Assembly (NCBI GenBank): GCA_043731125.1
Contig: JAYTJL010000056.1
Span: 1-26,439, forward strand
DNA length: 26,439 nucleotides
Source: JAYTJL01 sp043731125
Lineage (GTDB): Bacteria > Patescibacteriota > Saccharimonadia > Saccharimonadales > UBA10212
Reading direction: 5' to 3'
Shown here piece after piece: positions 16,011 to 22,937 of the stretch. The number at the start of each line of letters is the position of its first letter. Position 1 is the first letter of the stretch. The position numbers and the translations under genes were made by a program. Below the pieces are notes generated by a model that ran no database searches, had not been told where the DNA came from, and saw only the letters and a list, made by a program, of their open reading frames with translations.

Positions 16011-16700
16011 TTATTTTAACACTTTACGAATGTTTTTCACTTCTTCAGAAGTAAGATCGCGCCATTGTCCAGGAACTAAACCAGTCAGAACAAGGTCTGC
16101 ATATTTAGATCGGTGAAGTTTAGTTACGGTTAGTCCAACTGCTAGACACATTTTCTTTACTTGGTGTTTGCGACCCTCGTGAATAGTTAGTTGCAACTTT
16201 TTCATCCCAGTTTGCCTTGCCTTAGCTGGCGCCGACAGTTTACCATCGATTTCTACACCAATACTTAACAAGTTAAGTATTTTAGGTGTTACCACTCCGT
16301 CCACCTCGACTTCGTATACTTTGTCTACTTCTCGGCGTGGGTGCATTAGCGAATTGGCAACATCACCGTCGTTAGTCAGTAGCAACACTCCCGTTGTGTC
16401 ATAATCCAGTCGCCCTACCGGTACAACTCGCTGGGGAATTTTAATAAGATCGGTCACTTTATTGCGCCCCTGCGGATCTTTCAGGGTTGTAACATACCCA
16501 GCGGGCTTGTAGAGCAATATATATCTGTAGCTCTGAAGGATTATCTTTTGTCCGTCCATCCAAACATCGTCTTGCCCTGTAACTTCTGAATTCAGTTGGC
16601 CCGTTCTGCCATTCACGCTCACGCGCCCAGATTTAATCATCTCATCAGCCCCTCGTCGGGAAGCTACTCCTGACCGTGCCAGAAATACATTTAGTCTCAT
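16011..16700 (-). CDS. rluB: 23S rRNA pseudouridine synthase, RluB/RsuA family
   Basis: A 229-residue two-domain enzyme: an N-terminal S4 RNA-binding domain (MRLNVFLARSGVASRRGADE) and a catalytic domain with VPVGRLDYDTTGVLLLTNDG, where Asp99 is the catalytic residue, and the C-terminal EGRKHQVKKMC motif. It converts a uridine in rRNA to pseudouridine. RluB (23S U2605) and RsuA (16S U516) share this architecture; the choice of RluB is the more common one in bacteria with a single copy. TATTCT eight bases before the ATG may be its -10. It contains the perfect copy 3 of the palindrome. Confidence 0.9.
   Translation of the reverse strand: MRLNVFLARSGVASRRGADEMIKSGRVSVNGRTGQLNSEVTGQDDVWMDGQKIILQSYRYILLYKPAGYVTTLKDPQGRNKVTDLIKIPQRVVPVGRLDYDTTGVLLLTNDGDVANSLMHPRREVDKVYEVEVDGVVTPKILNLLSIGVEIDGKLSAPAKARQTGMKKLQLTIHEGRKHQVKKMCLAVGLTVTKLHRSKYADLVLTGLVPGQWRDLTSEEVKNIRKVLK
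16260..16281 (+). repeat. Copy 3 of the CTTAACAAGT palindrome (perfect), inside rluB
   Basis: A perfect 10-bp inverted repeat AATACTTAAC / GTTAAGTATT separated by AA, followed by TT. It encodes KILNLLSI on the minus strand. Confidence 0.8.
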
Positions 16701-16747
16701 ACACTTCTAGAATACAACGTATGCTGGAATTAACAGATATAATTAGG

Positions 16748-16753
16748 TATAAT
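16748..16753 (+). promoter_or_regulatory. -10 box upstream of tRNA-Ala
   Basis: A perfect TATAAT; a weak -35 TGGAAT sits 17 bp upstream (16725-16730). The predicted transcript carries about 90 bases of leader before the tRNA. That leader shares GGGG, ATTGGC, CCACC and ACGAG blocks with the tRNA-Gln leader. Confidence 0.5.
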
Positions 16754-16851
16754 CTATCCGTTAGCTCGGGGGCATTGGCGTCCGCCACCACGAGAGCAAC
16801 AAATTCATCACGGAGACAGGCGAAGAGACAGTAACGAACTTAAAAATACAC

Positions 16852-16926
16852 GGGGTCGTCGTATAATGGCTAGTATGTATCCATGGCATGGATGAGATGG
16901 GAGTTCGATTCTCCCCGACTCCACCA
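16852..16926 (+). tRNA. tRNA-Ala (anticodon GGC), CCA encoded
   Basis: The acceptor stem GGGGTCG pairs with CGACTCC and includes the G3-U70 wobble that marks tRNA-Ala. The anticodon stem TATCC/GGATG holds the loop ATGGCAT (anticodon GGC). The T arm is GGGAG-TTCGATT-CTCCC. A73 and a genomic CCA (16924-16926) complete it, and a short T run follows. Confidence 0.93.
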
Positions 16927-16940
16927 CCACTTTTTAGGTT

Positions 16941-16998
16941 CGCTGAACTAGAGCGGTCGGCGCGGCGATAGGTACCGGTTCGAATCCGGTATGCTTCA
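16941..16998 (+). pseudogene. Degenerate tRNA remnant
   Basis: A perfect T arm (TACCGG-TTCGAAT-CCGGTA, 16973-16991) followed by TGCTTCA looks like a tRNA 3' end, and AGAGCGGTCGG upstream resembles a D-arm/anticodon-arm junction. The 5' acceptor strand (GAAGCAT would be needed) is missing, the anticodon arm is shortened to TCG-GCGCGG-CGA and there is no CCA. It is most likely a decayed tRNA next to the intact tRNA-Ala. Confidence 0.5.
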
Positions 16999-17013
16999 CA
17001 AGATTTATCTAGA

Positions 17014-17466
17014 TTATCTTTTCAATTCACGGTGAGTAAAGTACCCTACAGGCTCGCGGCCGTCTTTTAAGGCTTTGCTGTGCAACGCAGGAACTTTCTC
17101 ATAAGACGAGTTGCTGACGTATTTATCTTCTCCCAAATAAAACCCAGTATGTTCTAGCCCGCAATTTCCTTCTGGCCACAAAACTACACACCCAAGAATT
17201 GGTTCTTTCGACTCTACCCAGCCGGCCTCAGCCATTTTCGTTAGTGTGGTGGTTACTGTGGCGTGCGGCCGATCTATCATCCCAACAAGTGTGAGTACCC
17301 CAGATGTGTGGTAGGCACATGATTTATCGCCATCATTAGTTGCATCAAATTCTTTACTGTCTTTATCCGTAACATAAATATGCTGGAACATCTTACTGCC
17401 CACCGACGCCTCAATAATGTGAATTAGGTTCTTCTTTGTTTCTCGTGTTAAATCCGGATTGGGCAT
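17014..17466 (-). CDS. NlpC/P60 or CHAP-like cysteine hydrolase fold protein
   Basis: A 150-residue protein without signal peptide. DKSCAYHTSGVLTLVG (Cys50 at the start of a helix) and, further on, GCVVLWPE...LEHTGFYLGEDKYVSNS (His106) follow the Cys-His order of NlpC/P60 peptidases, which cut cell-wall peptides. It is an inference from motif spacing; the enzyme may act inside the cell or be non-catalytic. A minus-strand TATAAT (17473-17478) lies six bases before the ATG, so the message is probably leaderless; the AGGAG between them is too close to work as an SD. The 25-bp palindrome at 17490 lies just upstream and may control it. Confidence 0.6.
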   Translation of the reverse strand: MPNPDLTRETKKNLIHIIEASVGSKMFQHIYVTDKDSKEFDATNDGDKSCAYHTSGVLTLVGMIDRPHATVTTTLTKMAEAGWVESKEPILGCVVLWPEGNCGLEHTGFYLGEDKYVSNSSYEKVPALHSKALKDGREPVGYFTHRELKR

Positions 17467-17472
17467 ACTCCT

Positions 17473-17478
17473 ATTATA
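17473..17478 (-). promoter_or_regulatory. -10 box six bases before the NlpC-like gene
   Basis: A perfect TATAAT on the minus strand. With normal spacing, transcription starts at the A of the ATG (17466). No clear -35; the space is occupied by the palindrome 17490-17514. Confidence 0.55.
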
Positions 17479-17489
17479 ACCCCCCGTTT

Positions 17490-17514
17490 TTGTGAAAGGA
17501 TCATCCTATCACAA
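17490..17514. promoter_or_regulatory. 25-bp near-perfect palindrome, likely operator
   Basis: TTGTGA-A-AGGAT-C-ATCCT-A-TCACAA: 11 of 12 arm positions are complementary around a central C. It lies five bases before the -35 box of the ncRNA promoter on the plus strand and where the -35 region of the minus-strand NlpC-like gene would be. This suits a dimeric regulator shared by both divergent transcripts. Confidence 0.6.
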
Positions 17515-17518
17515 ATGA

Positions 17519-17547
17519 TTGACAGTAGATAAGCATTAGCGTGTAAT
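17519..17547 (+). promoter_or_regulatory. Consensus sigma70 promoter for the ncRNA
   Basis: TTGACA (17519-17524, perfect), a 17-bp spacer, TGTAAT (17542-17547, five of six). Predicted start at about 17551-17555, at GGGGAG. It is the best promoter in the window and no plus-strand ORF follows it. Confidence 0.75.
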
Positions 17548-17550
17548 GTA

Positions 17551-17706
17551 GGGGAGCTTCGCGCAAACCGGGCTCTCGGCTGGCTTCTAAAAGAAGTTAC
17601 AGCTGGGCGAAAATAATAATAAAAACGGTTTGCAAAAGTGAAAACTCGCTCGGGCCCAAGGGTGGGCTGCGCGAAGCACAAAGTTCAGCCAGAAATTGTT
17701 ATTTTT
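17551..17706 (+). ncRNA. Predicted structured non-coding RNA, about 155 nt
   Basis: It begins at the promoter above and has no plausible reading frame. The fold is a three-way junction: P1 GCTTCGC (17556-17562) with GCGAAGC (17671-17677); P2 GCAAACCG (17563-17570) with CGGTTTGC (17626-17633); P3 GCCCA (17654-17658) with TGGGC (17663-17667). Inside P2 a sub-hairpin GCTG...CAGC encloses CTTCT-AAAA-GAAG, followed by an A-rich single-stranded stretch (17609-17625). The 3' end is probably the T run at 17700-17707, overlapping the 3' end of the convergent HD gene. I see no SRP, RNase P, tmRNA or 6S signature, so the class is unknown. Confidence 0.6.
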
Positions 17707-18355
17707 TCCCGTCCCACTCTTTATAAAACTGCTCCAGATATACCTCCATAAATTCATGCCTTTCTTCAGCCATCTGCCGACCAGTTGTAGTAAACATTCG
17801 GTCTTTCAACAAAAAAAGTTTTTCATAAAAATGATGAACCGCAGAAGAACTATGCTGTTTCCCTTCTTCGAATTTGTAAGGCTCAATATGCGGTTGGTCG
17901 GGGTTGTAAATGACTCGTCCGCGTGCCCCACCATAACTAAAAACCCTGGCAATTCCTATTGCCCCTATGGCATCAAGCTTATCTGCGTCATGGACAATAT
18001 AACCTTCCAAGGTTGAAAGCTGATTCTTAACTTTGGCCGATTTAAACGAAATATGCCTAACGATATCCGCGACCTGGTCAATAATTTGTTGGTCAACTTT
18101 TAAAGACCGTAGCCATTTTGAAGTTTCGATAGCACCGATTTCAGTATCACCGCCGTGAAATTTATGATCGGCAATATCGTGCAACAATGCAGCTAGTTCC
18201 ACCACCAACATATCAGCACCTTTTTCTTTAGAGGCTATGTGCTTGGCAAGTTGCCAGACACGGTAGATGTGCCACCAATCATGCCCAGACCCTTCACCCT
18301 CAAATTTTACCTGCATATATTTCGCGGTTTTTTCGATGGCTAGTTGGTTTGTCAT
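17699..18355 (-). CDS. HD-domain metal-dependent phosphohydrolase
   Basis: A 218-residue all-helical protein with the HD signature: GHDWWHIYRVW (His25, His29), LLHDIADHKF (His59-Asp60) and a distal aspartate in HDADKLDAIGAIG. This matches the YpgQ/YedJ group of small HD hydrolases acting on nucleotides; the substrate cannot be read from sequence. Its ATG overlaps the ligA stop (ATGA), so both genes are translated as a unit. Its 3' end overlaps the terminator region of the convergent ncRNA. Confidence 0.9.
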   Translation of the reverse strand: MTNQLAIEKTAKYMQVKFEGEGSGHDWWHIYRVWQLAKHIASKEKGADMLVVELAALLHDIADHKFHGGDTEIGAIETSKWLRSLKVDQQIIDQVADIVRHISFKSAKVKNQLSTLEGYIVHDADKLDAIGAIGIARVFSYGGARGRVIYNPDQPHIEPYKFEEGKQHSSSAVHHFYEKLFLLKDRMFTTTGRQMAEERHEFMEVYLEQFYKEWDGKK

Positions 18356-20367
18356 TTTAGAATATCCAATAAATCGGTTTCGGAGATTTGATTGGTCCCC
18401 AGATTTTTAGCTTTTTCTAACTTTGATGCGCCTACACTGACGCCGACTACTAAGTAGTCAGTGTCTTTGCCGACACTACTTTGGAACGTGCCACCTTGTG
18501 CGCGGATCTTTTCCGCCGCTTCGTCTCGGCTCATCTGAGAGAGTGAGCCAGTAATTACAAACTTCTTACCCGCTAGCGGCCCTTCAGATGTATCGGCCAT
18601 CTGTGGCACTACACCAAACTTGTCAAACTTATTCAGCAATTTAACATTTTGCGGGTCAGCAAACCAGGCGACAATACTCTCAGCCACGACTTCACCAATA
18701 TTTTCTATTTCTAGAAGGGTATCGACGGTCGAATCACTTAACAAGTCGAGTTTTTTAAAAGTGTTGGCTAGGTCTATGGCAGTTTGTTCGCCTACATGCC
18801 GTATGCCAAGACCGAAAATAAATTTGTGCAGTGGCGGAGCTTTTTTGTTGGCGATCGCATCGATAAGCTTGCTGGCACTAACATCTGCAAACCGATCAAG
18901 TTTTAGTAAGTCTTCTTTTTTAACCGTGTAAATATCAGCCGAATCCTTTACAAGCCCAGCGTCCACCAGTGCTATAACATTCTTCTCGCCCAGGCCTTCT
19001 ATGTCTAGTGCGCCCTTAGAAGCATAGTGCTGGATGTGTTTCCAGACACGGCTAGGGCAATTATTGTTAGGGCAACGCCAAACAGCATCTTCGGCTTTTT
19101 TGACGAGTTTAGTCTCGCAGTCCGGACAGACAATAGGCATCACAAATTTCTTTTCGCTACCGTCGCGAAGTTTAGTAAGCGGCTCCAACACCTCCGGGAT
19201 AATGTCACCGGCTTTTTGGACAATCACCGTATCACCCACTCTCACATCCTTGCGTAAAATTTCACCCGCGTTGTGTAGTGTTGCCATTTGCACCAGACTG
19301 CCAGCAATGCGTACCGGCTCTAACATGGCTACCGGCGTGGCTGCACCTGTCCGGCCAATGCTAATAAATATGTCTTTTAGCTTTGTGGTGGCTTGTTCGG
19401 CTGCGTATTTATAGGCAACTGCACCTCGCGGTGCCTTACCCACAACGCCAAGCTGAGAATAAACACTCCTGTCATTTACTTTTACTACCAGTCCATCTGT
19501 GTTGAAAGGCAGATCTGTACGCTTGGTTTCCCATGTTTGCGCAAACTTCAAAACATCATTAATCGATTTGAATGTACTAGCTATGACATTAGCCATCACT
19601 CCCAAGTCCCTGAGGGTTGTATAAGCAAAACAGTAGCTTGGTACTTCAGATGGGTTTTCGCGTATCAGGTCGTAGGCGTGAAAATGTAGAGGGCGCACTG
19701 CCACCAGGCGCGGATCCAACTGACGAATAGTACCAGCGGCGGTATTGCGAGGATTAGCAAAAAGCGGCTTTCCGGCAACCTCTTGAACTTTGTTTAATTT
19801 TTCAAAATCCTTTTTATACATTACGATTTCGCCCCGGATTTCCGTTCGCCCCTCGGCAAATTTGTGAATTGATGATCCTTCCACACGTAGTCTCAGTGGG
19901 ACCGATTCTATAGTTCGCACATTAGCGGTTACGTCCTCTCCTACGAACCCATCACCGCGGGTCACTGCCTGCACCAAGAGTCCGTCTTGGTAGACAAGCG
20001 CGCAAGCAAGACCGTCCATTTTTATATCGGCAAAATATTCCAGGGAGGTATTTACTGCTAATAACTTTTTAATACGAATTTCCCACGCCAACATTTCGGC
20101 TTCATCAAAAACGTCATTGAGACTCAGCATTCGACTACTGTGGCGAATTTGAGAAAAACTGGGTAGCGCTGCGCCTGCAACCCGTTGAGTTGGTGAATCA
20201 GCAGTGATTAGTTGGGGGTGCTCGGCTTCTAGAGAACCAAGTTCTCGTTTGAGGCTGTCGGCTGCTTCTTCGGACATAGTTGATTTGTCGAGCACATGGT
20301 AGTTATATCGATAATCGTTAATTAGCTCCCTGAGTTTTTTCGAACGACTGGCAGCACTGCCACTCAT
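18352..20367 (-). CDS. ligA: NAD-dependent DNA ligase
   Basis: Joins DNA nicks in replication and repair. The 671-residue protein has all domains in order: Ia (YRYNYHVLDKSTMSEEAAD), the adenylation domain with Lys116 in ADIKMDG, OB fold, a four-cysteine zinc finger (CPDC...CPNNNCPSR), helix-hairpin-helix repeats (DIEGLGEKNV, IENIGEVVAESI) and a C-terminal BRCT domain (GKKFVITGSLSQMSRDEA). It overlaps both neighbours by ATGA: with the membrane protein upstream and the HD gene downstream. It contains copy 4 of the palindrome. Confidence 0.97.
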   Translation of the reverse strand: MSGSAASRSKKLRELINDYRYNYHVLDKSTMSEEAADSLKRELGSLEAEHPQLITADSPTQRVAGAALPSFSQIRHSSRMLSLNDVFDEAEMLAWEIRIKKLLAVNTSLEYFADIKMDGLACALVYQDGLLVQAVTRGDGFVGEDVTANVRTIESVPLRLRVEGSSIHKFAEGRTEIRGEIVMYKKDFEKLNKVQEVAGKPLFANPRNTAAGTIRQLDPRLVAVRPLHFHAYDLIRENPSEVPSYCFAYTTLRDLGVMANVIASTFKSINDVLKFAQTWETKRTDLPFNTDGLVVKVNDRSVYSQLGVVGKAPRGAVAYKYAAEQATTKLKDIFISIGRTGAATPVAMLEPVRIAGSLVQMATLHNAGEILRKDVRVGDTVIVQKAGDIIPEVLEPLTKLRDGSEKKFVMPIVCPDCETKLVKKAEDAVWRCPNNNCPSRVWKHIQHYASKGALDIEGLGEKNVIALVDAGLVKDSADIYTVKKEDLLKLDRFADVSASKLIDAIANKKAPPLHKFIFGLGIRHVGEQTAIDLANTFKKLDLLSDSTVDTLLEIENIGEVVAESIVAWFADPQNVKLLNKFDKFGVVPQMADTSEGPLAGKKFVITGSLSQMSRDEAAEKIRAQGGTFQSSVGKDTDYLVVGVSVGASKLEKAKNLGTNQISETDLLDILK
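18732..18753 (+). repeat. Copy 4 of the CTTAACAAGT palindrome, inside ligA
   Basis: The core ACTTAACAAGTCGAGT is followed by a T run, TTTTT. It is the most diverged copy but keeps CTTAACAAGT exactly. It encodes KKLDLLSD on the minus strand. Confidence 0.65.
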
Positions 20368-21326
20368 TCCAAAAGATTCCTATACAGGGTGTAGAGATAG
20401 GTGTGGGCAAACAACAATGCTAACATACCAAGCCCAAAAAATACTGGGGCCACTAAAAATGTGGCGAACATTATAAGAGGTACGACTACTAGAGCCATTG
20501 TTACGAAGATAGCTATTGGTAAGAATAATAACTTTCGCATTATTTGCCAGCGACGGAATTTAACCAAATTCTTTGCCGAACGTAGTGCCCGCCTCGGTTC
20601 CATTTCAGGTAATGTAACTATGTACACAGCAAAGAGTGAGCTACTTATCATGTAGAAGGTCCAACCACCAAAAAGTGCAAAGAACCCGGCAAAAATTGCT
20701 ACAGCTATAGCTCCACCACTAACAAAAACGGCCCCAAGAATTGCAGCAACCACTGCAGTACCTAAGAGAAGAGGCAAGAATTGAAGTAAAAGTACAAGTA
20801 ACACTAATATAAATGGAACTAATGGAGCGGTAGCATTATAGTAGGCCTGCTTGACACTTATTTGTTTACCCGCCATCAAGTGGCGCAATGCCCAAATTAT
20901 TATCAGGCTTTCAAGTATCACCAGTACAGTCTGCAACACAGACCCAGTAGAAGAAGATGACGTACCAGCAGATGCAATCAGAGTACCAAAACCATTAAAC
21001 GCTGCTACCAAGGACCCACCATTATCAGAACCTTCTAAGTTTAACTTTATATTTTCTACTGCACTGCCGAGGCTACTAATGCCACTGGCAAAAATAATAT
21101 TCAAGATAAGGTATACAAATACTATGCCGAGAAGCACCTTCCAATGCGCTCGAATCGTCAGCACAGAATTTTTTGTAAGTACAAAACTGCCGTTAAGCGG
21201 ACCTCTTTTACTGATTTCTTTTTTTGATTTTTGATTTTTTTCAGCACGAGTAAGTTGTTTCGTCCTCACAGGGTACTTTTTCAAATTTGGCTTAGTCTGC
21301 TTCGCTACATTTCCCTTTTTTGCCAT
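20364..21326 (-). CDS. Multi-span membrane protein of unknown function
   Basis: A 320-residue protein with a strongly basic N-terminal ~45 residues and about seven hydrophobic helices (roughly 61-83, 128-148, 168-190, 190-210, 210-238, 268-292, 294-316). It is not recognised; the RRALRSAKNLVKFRRWQIMRK segment before the last two helices is typical of the cytoplasmic loop in membrane proteins of the 'DUF975/glycerophosphoryl diester phosphodiesterase membrane domain' kind, but that is a weak likeness. It leads the ligA-HD operon through an ATGA overlap. A TATAAT six bases before the ATG makes the message leaderless. Confidence 0.7.
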   Translation of the reverse strand: MAKKGNVAKQTKPNLKKYPVRTKQLTRAEKNQKSKKEISKRGPLNGSFVLTKNSVLTIRAHWKVLLGIVFVYLILNIIFASGISSLGSAVENIKLNLEGSDNGGSLVAAFNGFGTLIASAGTSSSSTGSVLQTVLVILESLIIIWALRHLMAGKQISVKQAYYNATAPLVPFILVLLVLLLQFLPLLLGTAVVAAILGAVFVSGGAIAVAIFAGFFALFGGWTFYMISSSLFAVYIVTLPEMEPRRALRSAKNLVKFRRWQIMRKLLFLPIAIFVTMALVVVPLIMFATFLVAPVFFGLGMLALLFAHTYLYTLYRNLLE

Positions 21327-21332
21327 AACTGT

Positions 21333-21338
21333 ATTATA
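21333..21338 (-). promoter_or_regulatory. -10 box six bases before the membrane protein/ligA operon
   Basis: A perfect minus-strand TATAAT followed by ACAGTT and ATG. The predicted start falls on the A of the ATG. No good -35 at 16-18 bp. Confidence 0.55.
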
Positions 21339-21395
21339 TCTGAAAATCCACTGTGCAACCGTTATTCTTTAATTCCGATCGGACCACCAACAGTC

Positions 21396-22265
21396 CTACA
21401 GTTTCATCTCACGCAGGTTCTTAATGCGGTCTTCAACTGGTGGGTGGGTGCTAAAAAGGCTCATAAAACTCCTGCCTTTTAATGGACTAGCGAAGAACAT
21501 ATGGGCTGTAGATGTATTTTGACGACGCAGAGCGCTACCATGGGCACTAATTTTTTCGAGTGCACTGGCTAGGCCTTCAGGATAGCGAGTAGTTAACGCA
21601 CCAGTGGCATCCGCCAAAAACTCTCGTCTACGACTAATTGCTAGCTGAATCATACTTGCGGCTATTGGCGCAATTATGGCTGCAAGTATGGCAACTACAG
21701 CAAATATAGAATTATTACTGTCTCTGTTGCCTCCGCCCCAGAAAGATATGTGTATAAAAAAATCAGCGATCATCGATACAATCCCGACCAAAGCAAAGGC
21801 AATTGTATTCACCCGGATGTCGTAATTCTTGATGTGACCGAGTTCGTGAGCCATTACACCCTCTAACTCGTTGTCATCCATCATAGACAGTAGGCCAGTG
21901 GTGGCACACACAACACCATGCTTTGGGTCTCTGCCGGTGGCAAAAGCATTCGGAGCTGGATCATCCATGATATAGACTTTCGGCATTGGCATGCCTTCAG
22001 TGATAGCTAAATTTTCAACTATTCGCCAATATCTGGGGTCGTCTTTTTTTTGAATTTCTCTGGCTTTGTTGACAGCAATAGCCATCTTGCTACCAGCGAA
22101 ATATGAAAAAACAGAGTAAAGCAATGAAAACACGCCAATCATAAACAACATGCCAGGCCGTCCCGTAGCCTTAGATATGACATAGGCCAGTCCCCAAATG
22201 AGCACGATAAAACTTAGTTGCAATACAAAAGTTCTTCGTTTATTTGAAGCTATTTGCTCGTACAT
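21396..22265 (-). CDS. htpX: Membrane zinc metalloprotease HtpX
   Basis: HtpX degrades misfolded membrane proteins. The 289-residue protein has two N-terminal membrane helices (about 13-31 and 38-58), the zinc motif HELGH (140-144) in EGVMAHELGHIKNYD, two further helices (about 155-175, 188-209), and the third ligand glutamate in RREFLADATGAL. The C-terminus FSTHPPVEDRIKNL is typical of the family. It is 41 bp downstream of lemA, a common bacterial pairing. Confidence 0.96.
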   Translation of the reverse strand: MYEQIASNKRRTFVLQLSFIVLIWGLAYVISKATGRPGMLFMIGVFSLLYSVFSYFAGSKMAIAVNKAREIQKKDDPRYWRIVENLAITEGMPMPKVYIMDDPAPNAFATGRDPKHGVVCATTGLLSMMDDNELEGVMAHELGHIKNYDIRVNTIAFALVGIVSMIADFFIHISFWGGGNRDSNNSIFAVVAILAAIIAPIAASMIQLAISRRREFLADATGALTTRYPEGLASALEKISAHGSALRRQNTSTAHMFFASPLKGRSFMSLFSTHPPVEDRIKNLREMKL

Positions 22266-22306
22266 ACTCTACTCTCTAGTCCTGAAGTTGTTTATGTGGT
22301 GTATGG

Positions 22307-22882
22307 TTATTTTTTCTTGGAATCAAAGTCTACTTCAACGGGTTTTTTGACTTCTTCTGCTTCGGCTTCATCAACTTCAAAGAATTCACGAATTTTAAAG
22401 CCCAACACGCCAGCTATTAAATTAGTTGGGAAAGTTTGAATTTTTGTATTTAAGTCCCTTACGGCACCGTTATAAAATCGGCGAGAGGCTTGAATTTTAT
22501 CTTCAGTATCAACTAGTTCAGCTTGCAACTGTTGGAAATTTTCAGTTGCTCGAAGTGCGGGGTAGGCTTCTGCAACTGCAAACAAGCTCTTCAAAGCAGA
22601 TTCAAACATGTTGTCAGCTTTGGCTGTCTCTGCCGGACCTTGGGCATTCAAAACATTTGCACGTTCTTTAGTGACGTTTTCAAAAACTGTCTTTTCGTGC
22701 TTGGCATAGCCCTTTACTGATTCAATAAGGTTGGGGATAAGGTCTAGACGGCGTTTTAGTTGAACCGTTATGTCACTCCACGCTTCTTCGGTGCGCACCT
22801 TTGCTCGCACTAAACTGTTATAGATAAAAATAAGTGAAACTGCGAGCAGTCCAACAATTCCGAGAACGATCCAAAGTGTCAT
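22307..22882 (-). CDS. lemA: LemA family protein
   Basis: A 191-residue protein with one N-terminal membrane helix (3-25), then the helical-bundle LemA domain: YNSLVRAKVRTEEAWSDI, VQLKRRLDLIPNLIESVKGY, and YNGAVRDLNTKIQTFPTN near the C-terminus, with an acidic/lysine tail. LemA proteins are membrane-bound partners often found with HtpX; their exact role is unknown. AAGGAAGGGA before the ATG is an adequate SD. A minus-strand TATAAT (22914-22919) lies 31 bases upstream, within the region shared with the divergent carboxypeptidase gene. Confidence 0.94.
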   Translation of the reverse strand: MTLWIVLGIVGLLAVSLIFIYNSLVRAKVRTEEAWSDITVQLKRRLDLIPNLIESVKGYAKHEKTVFENVTKERANVLNAQGPAETAKADNMFESALKSLFAVAEAYPALRATENFQQLQAELVDTEDKIQASRRFYNGAVRDLNTKIQTFPTNLIAGVLGFKIREFFEVDEAEAEEVKKPVEVDFDSKKK

Positions 22883-22913
22883 TACAATACATCCCTTCCT
22901 TTTACTACTGTTA

Positions 22914-22931
22914 ATTATAGCATATTATAAA
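22914..22931. promoter_or_regulatory. Divergent promoter region lemA / dacA
   Basis: The 55-bp gap holds a minus-strand TATAAT (22914-22919) for lemA and a plus-strand TATAAA (22926-22931) six bases before the carboxypeptidase ATG. The two polymerase sites overlap, so they probably compete. The plus-strand transcript would be leaderless. Confidence 0.5.
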
Positions 22932-22937
22932 CTTAGC

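Noticed and set aside
16767..16857. Leader peptide ORF in front of tRNA-Ala (IGVRHHESNKFITETGEE frame)
   Set aside because: It lacks a start codon and SD and reads into the tRNA itself.
17448..17681. 77-residue minus-strand ORF over the ncRNA region
   Set aside because: It has no SD, low-quality composition and overlaps the NlpC-like start; the plus-strand promoter and the paired helices explain the region better.
8730..18753. The palindrome copies in leuS, rluB and ligA as inserted mobile elements (like Rickettsia palindromic elements)
   Set aside because: The encoded residues fill positions present in the normal protein families; no extra residues are seen relative to the expected alignments, so an insertion is unlikely.
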